Below, one piece after another: positions 55,584-60,997 of a stretch of DNA of 60,997 bases (its first letter is position 1; every line of letters starts with the position of its first letter). The position numbers were made by a program, and so were the translations under genes. The notes below the pieces were generated by a model. The model was not told where the DNA came from, ran no database searches, and worked only from the letters and a program-made list of their open reading frames with translations. Source of the DNA: Pelotomaculum propionicicum (GTDB lineage: Bacteria > Bacillota > Desulfotomaculia > Desulfotomaculales > Pelotomaculaceae); the NCBI RefSeq assembly GCF_004369225.1, contig NZ_QFFZ01000019.1, forward strand, positions 1 to 60,997, given 5' to 3'.

Positions 55584-56771
55584 ATGGGTCAGCAGAGTAT
55601 ATATACAAAAAACTTCATTATCTGTTTCATCGGGACGTTTATCTTTAGTTTTTCATTTTATTACCTGATTCCGGTAATGCCTGTTTATCTTGAAGGGATA
55701 GGAAAAAACAAATCAGAAATCGGTATTATCGTAGGAGCCTTCTTTGCCGCTTCTATTTTCTTGCGTCCGGCAGTTGGCGTAGTCCTTAAAAAATATTCCA
55801 ACAAAAGCCTGATGATACTTGGTTCGGCAATCTTTGCCGTCGCTCCCGCACTTTATCTTACTACCACCTCAGGAGTGTTACTGACTTTGATCAGGATATT
55901 TCACGGCATGGGAGTGGCGGCCTTCATGACCTCCGCCGTGATCATGGTGGCTGACACGGTTCCCAGGGGAAAACTTGCTCATGCCACAGGCGTTTACTTT
56001 ACTTCGGCCAACGTCGCCCTGGGTATTGCCCCCCTGATGGGGTCAACCGCGGGAAGGTATTTCAGCTTTGCCGGGCAAATGATTTTTCTGGTTATAGCGG
56101 CGCTGTCAGTCATTCTTCTATTAATAAACATAAATGAGCAGCCTCAGGCAAAGGATGTTTACGAGGCTAAGCCCTTTTTGGGGGTCTTGAAAGAGCGGGA
56201 TGTGCTGATACCGACTTTTGTATTTGCAGCCTGCACCTTTGCCAACGGCACCATCAACGCTTTTCTGCCGCTGCAAACGCTGACCTGGGGATACCATAAC
56301 TCCGGCCTGTACTTTTCAGTATTTGCCGTTACCATAGTGGCGGTAAGGCTATTGGGCGGGGGACTGTCCGATTCATTCGGCAGGAAGGCGGTAATTTTGC
56401 CATGTCTTGTAATTGCCTCTCTTGGTACGATGTTCCTGGCCCTGGTTCACACGCCGTTAGGCCTGGCTTCTTGCGCCTTTTTTTACGCCGCCGGTTTTGG
56501 ACTGCTTTATCCTTCCCTAAACGCTATTGTAGTTGAAAGAGCCGAGCCTGAAAACAGGTCTACCGCCCTCGGTATATTCTCAACATCGGTGGACGGCGGC
56601 CAGTTTCTAGGCCCTGCCGTTATGGGTTATGTCGGGCAGTATTTTGGCTTCGGGCCAATGTTTATGACTGCCGCCCTGGCGCCTTTAACCGGCCTGCTTG
56701 TTTTTCTGCTGTGCCTGACGTCCGCAAAAAAGGGTTCCGGTTTCCCTGCGCCGGGGCGTGCGGAGAAATAG
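55584..56771 (+). CDS. MFS transporter (12 helices)
   Basis: 395 residues with 12 predicted helices. N-terminal half has YYLIPVMPVYLEGIGKNKSE and FLRPAVGVVLKKYSNKSLMI (motif A-like), then TSAVIMVADTVPRGKLAHAT; C-terminal half has RLLGGGLSDSFGRKAVILP (second motif A) and YPSLNAIVVERAEPENRSTA. It looks like the drug:H+ antiporter or YfcJ/YhhS-like groups. Substrate unknown. ATG 55584 lacks a strong binding site. Confidence 0.88.
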   Translation: MGQQSIYTKNFIICFIGTFIFSFSFYYLIPVMPVYLEGIGKNKSEIGIIVGAFFAASIFLRPAVGVVLKKYSNKSLMILGSAIFAVAPALYLTTTSGVLLTLIRIFHGMGVAAFMTSAVIMVADTVPRGKLAHATGVYFTSANVALGIAPLMGSTAGRYFSFAGQMIFLVIAALSVILLLININEQPQAKDVYEAKPFLGVLKERDVLIPTFVFAACTFANGTINAFLPLQTLTWGYHNSGLYFSVFAVTIVAVRLLGGGLSDSFGRKAVILPCLVIASLGTMFLALVHTPLGLASCAFFYAAGFGLLYPSLNAIVVERAEPENRSTALGIFSTSVDGGQFLGPAVMGYVGQYFGFGPMFMTAALAPLTGLLVFLLCLTSAKKGSGFPAPGRAEK

Positions 56772-56780
56772 GACGGATCG

Positions 56781-57556
56781 CTAACTTGCCGGCATATGCT
56801 GGGTTATACAATGGATGCCGCCTCCCCACAGGTTTACACTCTCAGCGTTAATGCCGATAATGTTGCGACCGGGGAACGCGCCCTGTAATATGCCCCTGAC
56901 CTGCTCCTCGGTTGTTTTCAGGATATCTGCCCGTCCAGGTTGCCAATAGGTTTGCATCAGTACCGCGCCGTTGGTGACAGCATAATTCATATAGCTGCGC
57001 ACGGGTATTTTGCCCGTTTCGTCAAATTCTCCGTAAAGTGTAGGCGGCATCGGAATTCCTGGCTTTCCACATCGATAAAGTCCTGGCTGGCGCCTCTTCC
57101 GTAGTTGTTGAAACCGAAATCAACCACACTGAGCCTTCCCTGACTGTCCTTGACGAAAACCGGCCCTACATCTCTGGCCCATATGGACTGGTGATTAATT
57201 GGGTAGTAGTGTACATTGGAGCCGGAATAACCGTTTGCTTTTAGCAATTCTTCAATTTGAGCGGATTCCTCATTGCTTTGTGAAATAAGGTTGACCTGAA
57301 CATATGGGTCAAGGGCATTGATGATATCAATAAAGACAGGATAAACAGGCAGGCTGGCAGTGCTGTAAAACCCTTCCGGCCACTGCAGCCAAACAGCCTG
57401 CTGATTTTCGAATTCACCCGGGAATACATAGGGCGGCGGGTCGCTTCCGCCTGAATAATCCGGTTTTTTGTAAGCTCTGTTGTTAAAGGGTTTGACGCAT
57501 GATGCTGCAAGTGTACAAATAAGGACAAGAATAATAATGGTATATGGTTTTTTCAT
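56781..57556 (-). pseudogene. Agmatine deiminase/PAD-like protein, internally deleted
   Basis: The N-terminal piece (57556 to about 57045) has a lipoprotein signal (LICTLAASC) and then FPGEFENQQAVWLQWPEGF, HQSIWARDVGPVFVKDSQG and FGFNNYGRGASQDF. The C-terminal piece, in another frame, has FDETGKIPVRSYMNYAVTNG and the catalytic Cys motif GGGIHCITQHMPA. About 100 middle residues, including the GGxxHxD-type catalytic His region, are missing at the junction near 57045. So a non-functional remnant of a guanidino-group-modifying enzyme, formerly exported. Confidence 0.8.
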
Positions 57557-57784
57557 TTTTACCTGCCTTTTTTATTGATATTATTTCATTTCCCCGATCT
57601 TAAGTTTATTATGCTATTTAAAAAGAGCAGGAGCGGCGATAATAGTCAGTTGAAATTTAACAGCGGGAGGCTTAGAATAGTATAAAACACATCGCTGGAA
57701 TGATTAAAAGCCCGCCGGCAGCCAGGCCGCCGGTTGGTTGTTTTTTGAAGCTGTCAAGAATTCACGGGAAGGGTGGGAATTCTC

Positions 57785-59080
57785 TTGGGTATTAATGAAT
57801 TTGCCGGGCAGGTAAAGGAAGCCTCCATTAAACTGGCCGCCATGGACGAGGACCAGAAAAACCGGGCATTGGCCCAGATTGCCAGGGCGCTGGTTGAACG
57901 CCGGGAAGAAATAATCAGGGCCAACCAGGATGACTTAGCCAGGAGTGAGAAAGAAAACCTGGCGGAGCCTCTTTTGAAGAGACTGAAGTTTGATGAGGCC
58001 AAGATTAACGATGTGGTGGACGGGATCAACAGTCTGATCGAACTGGAGGAACCTGTCGGCAAAACACTGCTGGCCACAGAACTTGACGAGGGTCTGGAAC
58101 TGTATAAAACCACCTGCCCCATCGGCGTCATTGGTGTGATCTTTGAGTCCAGGCCTGACGCGCTGGTGCAGATATCCACTCTCTGCCTGAAAAGCGGCAA
58201 CGGCGTGCTGCTGAAAGGCGGCTCCGAGGCCATGTCAACCAACCGCATTCTGGCTGATGTTATTATCAGGGCTACCGAAGAAGCGGGTATTCCCAGAGGT
58301 TGGCTCAAGCTCATGGAGACCAGGGCGGAAGTCAGCGAGATGCTGAAACTGGACGAGTATATTGACCTGATCATCCCTAGGGGATCAAACGAATTTGTCC
58401 GGTACATCATGGACAATTCCAGGATTCCGGTGATGGGGCACGCGGACGGTATCTGCCACTGTTATGTGGATGAGGAATTTGATCTGGACATGGCTGTAAA
58501 AATCGTGGTCGATGCCAAAACCCAGTATGTTGCCGTATGCAATGCGACTGAAACCCTGTTGGTCCATGAAAAAGCAGCGGAACGGTTTTTGCCTGTGCTG
58601 AAGGAAGCAATGGACAAAAAACAAGTTGAACTGACCGGCTGCCCCAGGACCAGGGTTGTGATCCAGGTGGCTGAGGCCACTGAAAAAGACTGGCAGACTG
58701 AATACTTGGATTACAAACTTTCGGTTAAAGTTGTGGATGATCTTGACGAGGCGATCACCCACATCAACAAATACGGCTCCGGCCACACGGACAGCATCAT
58801 CACCGGCAACGAGGAAAAAGCCGCCCGCTTCATGGCCCTGGTAGACTCGGGCAATGTTTTCTGGAATTGCTCCACCCGTTTTAGTGACGGCTTCCGCTAC
58901 GGCCTGGGCGCGGAAGTGGGGATAAGCACAAGTAAGATTCACGCCAGAGGACCGGTAGGGCTGGAAGGGCTGGTAATTTACAAGTATAAACTTATCGGCA
59001 GCGGCCAAACCGTGGCCGAGTACGCCAGCAGGGAAAAGACATTCAAGCACAAAAAGCTGGACAAAACATTTCCTTTATAG
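57785..59080 (+). CDS. proA: Glutamate-5-semialdehyde dehydrogenase
   Basis: 431 residues. Reduces gamma-glutamyl phosphate to glutamate-5-semialdehyde with NADPH in proline synthesis. Motifs: PIGVIGVIFESRPDALVQI, LKGGSEAMSTN, the catalytic Cys in YVAVCNATETLLVHEKA, then DSIITGNEEKAARF and FSDGFRYGLGAEVGIST, all ProA-specific. I favour TTG 57785 after GGGTGGG; the GTG at 57773 would have its binding site too close. proB is not adjacent. Confidence 0.95.
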   Translation: MGINEFAGQVKEASIKLAAMDEDQKNRALAQIARALVERREEIIRANQDDLARSEKENLAEPLLKRLKFDEAKINDVVDGINSLIELEEPVGKTLLATELDEGLELYKTTCPIGVIGVIFESRPDALVQISTLCLKSGNGVLLKGGSEAMSTNRILADVIIRATEEAGIPRGWLKLMETRAEVSEMLKLDEYIDLIIPRGSNEFVRYIMDNSRIPVMGHADGICHCYVDEEFDLDMAVKIVVDAKTQYVAVCNATETLLVHEKAAERFLPVLKEAMDKKQVELTGCPRTRVVIQVAEATEKDWQTEYLDYKLSVKVVDDLDEAITHINKYGSGHTDSIITGNEEKAARFMALVDSGNVFWNCSTRFSDGFRYGLGAEVGISTSKIHARGPVGLEGLVIYKYKLIGSGQTVAEYASREKTFKHKKLDKTFPL

Positions 59081-59230
59081 AAGAGCTAAAGGATGCTGTC
59101 CGGAAGAGAGATGGCCAGCGCGACTATTTAAACGCTAAAATAAAAGAATTAAGCTGCGAAAGTATTCCGTTGTTTGATTGAACAACGCCATGCTGTGAAG
59201 GCAGCGTTTAGCAAGTAAGCAAATTTTTGT

Positions 59231-59350
59231 TTAAAGCCCTTGTCCGGCTATGGCTATTGTTTTTAAGGTTTGGTTTAAAACAGTGGCAAGCTCGGCGCGG
59301 GTCATTTTTTCGCCGGGCTTAAATTGGTTGCCTTGATATCGCATGATGCC
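59231..59350 (-). pseudogene. S-layer homology (SLH) domain fragment
   Basis: On the minus strand, ending with TAA 59231-59233, the frame reads GIMRYQGNQFKPGEKMTRAE then LATVLNQTLKTIAIAG. This is a single SLH repeat (FxPxxxMTRAE) with no start. It abuts the FAD-oxidoreductase fragment of the opposite strand near 59345, marking a rearrangement junction. The 150 bases from 59081 also look like a decayed coding stretch. Confidence 0.7.
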
Positions 59351-59866
59351 GGTGTTAAAGACAAAGCAATTCAAAATATTGAGCATGAAGAGTTAAACCA
59401 TTACTGGCAGCGTTTTCTGGAGTCCCGTGGCATATTAAAAAAATACGACCTGCTGGAAACCTGGGAATTGCCCCACCAGGGGGGCTATGTGACCACCAAC
59501 AGGATTGGTAAAATACTTTTGGCGGGAACGGCCGGCGGGGGTGTGGAGCCTTTTTTGGGGTTCGGACAATTCAACGCCATATACAGCGGTGTTATGACTG
59601 CCAGGAGCATCATTACCGGAGAGAATATAAATGTACTGCTAAAAGATATGAAGAAAAAGCACATGGAATTGATCAATCTTAGATATTTAATGAGTAAAGC
59701 CACCAACAGGGATTTTGATCTGTTGTTAAGCATTATGAAAACTCCAGGTATCAGGAGCCTGGTGTATAAGACCAATATTGACATAGTTAAGCTGATTTCC
59801 ATGAAGACTTTATTGTTTTCAGGACCTGGCAGAAATAAATCTTTCCCTTTGACCTCCTGGAAATGA
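59342..59866 (+). pseudogene. FAD-dependent oxidoreductase (geranylgeranyl reductase-like), 3' remnant
   Basis: The frame starts abruptly at about 59342 (DAGVKDKAIQNIEHEEL). It keeps only the C-terminal 170 residues, including GGYVTTNRIGKILLAGTAGG then GVEPFLGFGQFNAIYSG, the second FAD-binding motif. The N-terminal GxGxxG dinucleotide fold is absent. A TTG at 59324 lies in the inverted SLH remnant and would give an unnatural start. Non-functional. Confidence 0.7.
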
Positions 59867-59996
59867 TTCGGAAAAATAAAAATGAAAATTTTGTGTAGGA
59901 ATTAAGCTAAGAAGGTGGAAGATATTACAAAGTGGCCATTGCCTGCCGGAATTTTAAGGGGAGCGCTGCCGGAAAATCTCTGGCGGAAAGGGTTAT

Positions 59997-60746
59997 ATGA
60001 ATACGTATAAGACTAACAATAGTGTTCACTATTATGAAATAAACAGACGGCGGCAGGCTTCGCCGATGGCTGTGCTTAATTATTTTGAGGAAACTGCTGT
60101 CAGGCATTCAGAGGCATGCGGGTATGGGATCGGCCGGCTTATAGACAAAGGACTGGCTTGGATTTTAACAAATTGGTCTGTGCATATGGAGCGATACCCC
60201 GCCTGGATGGAAAATGTGATCGTAGAAACCAGAGTGCTGAATTTTGAGAGGTTTTATGCATTCAGGAAATTTAAGATCAGTGATGAGCATAATAACTTGT
60301 TAGGATTTGCAGATTCCCGGTGGATTTTTTACGACTTTAACCGGAACCGGCCGGTGCGTGTACCGGAAGAAATTGCTGAAGCTTTTGGTGTCAAAAACCA
60401 AAAGAATGAAGGAATCAAATTTCCAGAGATAGAAATTGCGGATTCATATGGCCCCGGCCTGGAATTCAGGGTGCGCCTGAGTGATATAGACACCAACAAC
60501 CATGTAAACAACACCAGGTATGTGGAGTGGATGCTGGAGGCGGTGCCATGCCATATCCACCAAGAATTTTTCCCTGCCTCGCTGGAGGTTGCCTATAAGA
60601 AAGAAGCCGTTTACGGCGCCCATGTGCTTTCTGAGGTTAAGCGGGAGACCGGTCTGCCTGAACATTTAAAATTCTCTCACAGGATAACAGATAAAGTCAG
60701 CGGGGCAGAACTGGCCCGGGCGACAACCTTGTGGAGAAAGTCTTGA
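59997..60746 (+). CDS. Acyl-ACP thioesterase (FatA-like)
   Basis: 249 residues with two hot-dog folds. N-terminal YYEINRRRQASPMAVLNYFE and WILTNWSVHMERYP; C-terminal VRLSDIDTNNHVNNTRYVEW, which holds the Asn/His catalytic elements of the PF01643 family. It releases free fatty acids from acyl-ACP. Start ATG 59997 after GAAAGGGT. A 31-codon frame (GTG 59915 to TAA 60010, behind AAGAAGG) overlaps its start by 14 bases and might be a leader peptide. Confidence 0.9.
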   Translation: MNTYKTNNSVHYYEINRRRQASPMAVLNYFEETAVRHSEACGYGIGRLIDKGLAWILTNWSVHMERYPAWMENVIVETRVLNFERFYAFRKFKISDEHNNLLGFADSRWIFYDFNRNRPVRVPEEIAEAFGVKNQKNEGIKFPEIEIADSYGPGLEFRVRLSDIDTNNHVNNTRYVEWMLEAVPCHIHQEFFPASLEVAYKKEAVYGAHVLSEVKRETGLPEHLKFSHRITDKVSGAELARATTLWRKS

Positions 60747-60769
60747 AAAATGGAAGTTGTGTGTCCATT

Positions 60770-60874
60770 ATGAAAGCTGATAAATTATTTTGGATTCCGA
60801 GAATGCTGACAATAATATTCATCCTGTTCCTGTCACTTTTTGCGCTGGACGCGTTTTCCGGTGAGGCCCCTTAG
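60770..60874 (+). pseudogene. Truncated small membrane protein
   Basis: 34 codons from ATG 60770 to TAG. FWIPRMLTIIFILFLSLFAL then DAFSGEAP is the N-terminal third of a short membrane-protein family common in prokaryotes, cut by a stop after the first helix. The following 120 bases to the window end show nothing I can identify. Confidence 0.5.
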
Positions 60875-60997
60875 CGTGAAAACAATTCAATTACACAACT
60901 GAAGGAGTAAGCCTAAAAAAGGACATACTTATCCCTTGGTTTAAAAAATTGATTTTTTAAGCAGATTGTAATGATATTGCTAAAATGTCCGAGGCTT

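Noticed and set aside
58385-59050. 221-codon minus-strand frame opposite proA
   Set aside because: Shadow of proA; no family features.
59077-59181. Short plus-strand frame ending ELSCESIPLFD after proA
   Set aside because: Coding-like composition, but no start codon and it runs out of the proA stop region; probably a relic.

Overview
The window looks like a chromosomal stretch from an anaerobic, low-to-mid GC Firmicute of the Pelotomaculum/Desulfotomaculum type (inference from gene content, no alignment run). Signs are the many TTG and GTG starts behind G-rich ribosome binding sites, a DegS/DegU-type pair, a Tad/Flp pilus operon with no secretin gene (fits a single-membrane cell), a pyrophosphate-type phosphofructokinase, an aldehyde:ferredoxin oxidoreductase homologue, KaiC-like ATPases and a monocluster ferredoxin. 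No phage module, IS element or CRISPR array is intact. Decayed genes are frequent.

Layout. 1-1200: a frameshifted, truncated FAH-family gene, a possible 48-residue gene and a small ferredoxin, all on the minus strand. 1357-13070: a DegS/DegU-like pair, then a complete Tad operon (two Flp pilins, prepilin peptidase, TadE, TadG, CpaB, receiver-CpaE fusion, CpaF, TadB, TadC) ending in a DUF192 gene and an MCP-like protein with a degenerate signalling tip. 13087-19681: a membrane diguanylate cyclase, tRNA-Pro(GGG), a methyltransferase, a two-helix K+ channel with RCK domains, and a GT2/GtrA/PIG-V-like lipid-linked glycosylation operon. 19942-21436: a DUF378 gene, then remnants that include a chimera of a phage terminase small subunit and a nucleotidyltransferase. 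21437-25995: a drug-efflux operon (two adaptors, an EmrB-type pump, a TetR regulator, a universal stress protein). 26259-34516: a toxin-antitoxin pair, a promoter flanked by two LexA-like boxes, PPi-PFK, small membrane and envelope genes (BON, CAP), and a lone carB.

34808-40475 holds an AT-rich diguanylate cyclase gene and then the most unusual unit: five tightly packed minus-strand genes encoding a two-domain KaiC, a one-domain KaiC/RAD55, a V4R-domain protein, a winged-helix protein and a PAS histidine kinase. I infer a dedicated signalling system. Running the other way is an oligopeptide/metal-type ABC transporter overlapping an AOR-family oxidoreductase and an internally deleted MFS gene (40893-47680). 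47764-53073 carries nitrogen assimilation genes (glutamine synthetase, glutamate dehydrogenase, a 51-residue Cys-rich protein) and a soluble two-component system. 53361-60997 mixes intact metabolic genes (D-amino acid transaminase, MFS, proA, acyl-ACP thioesterase) with debris: a copper-amine-oxidase-like stalk fragment, an internally deleted agmatine deiminase, an S-layer-homology fragment abutting a beheaded FAD oxidoreductase, and a truncated membrane peptide.

How the parts may act together: surface adhesion or motility (Tad pilus, MCP-like protein) sits beside c-di-GMP enzymes and a DegS/U pair, which suggests a switch between attached and free life. The KaiC/V4R operon and the AOR/transporter operon are divergent and share a 417-bp AT-rich intergenic region, so they may be co-regulated.
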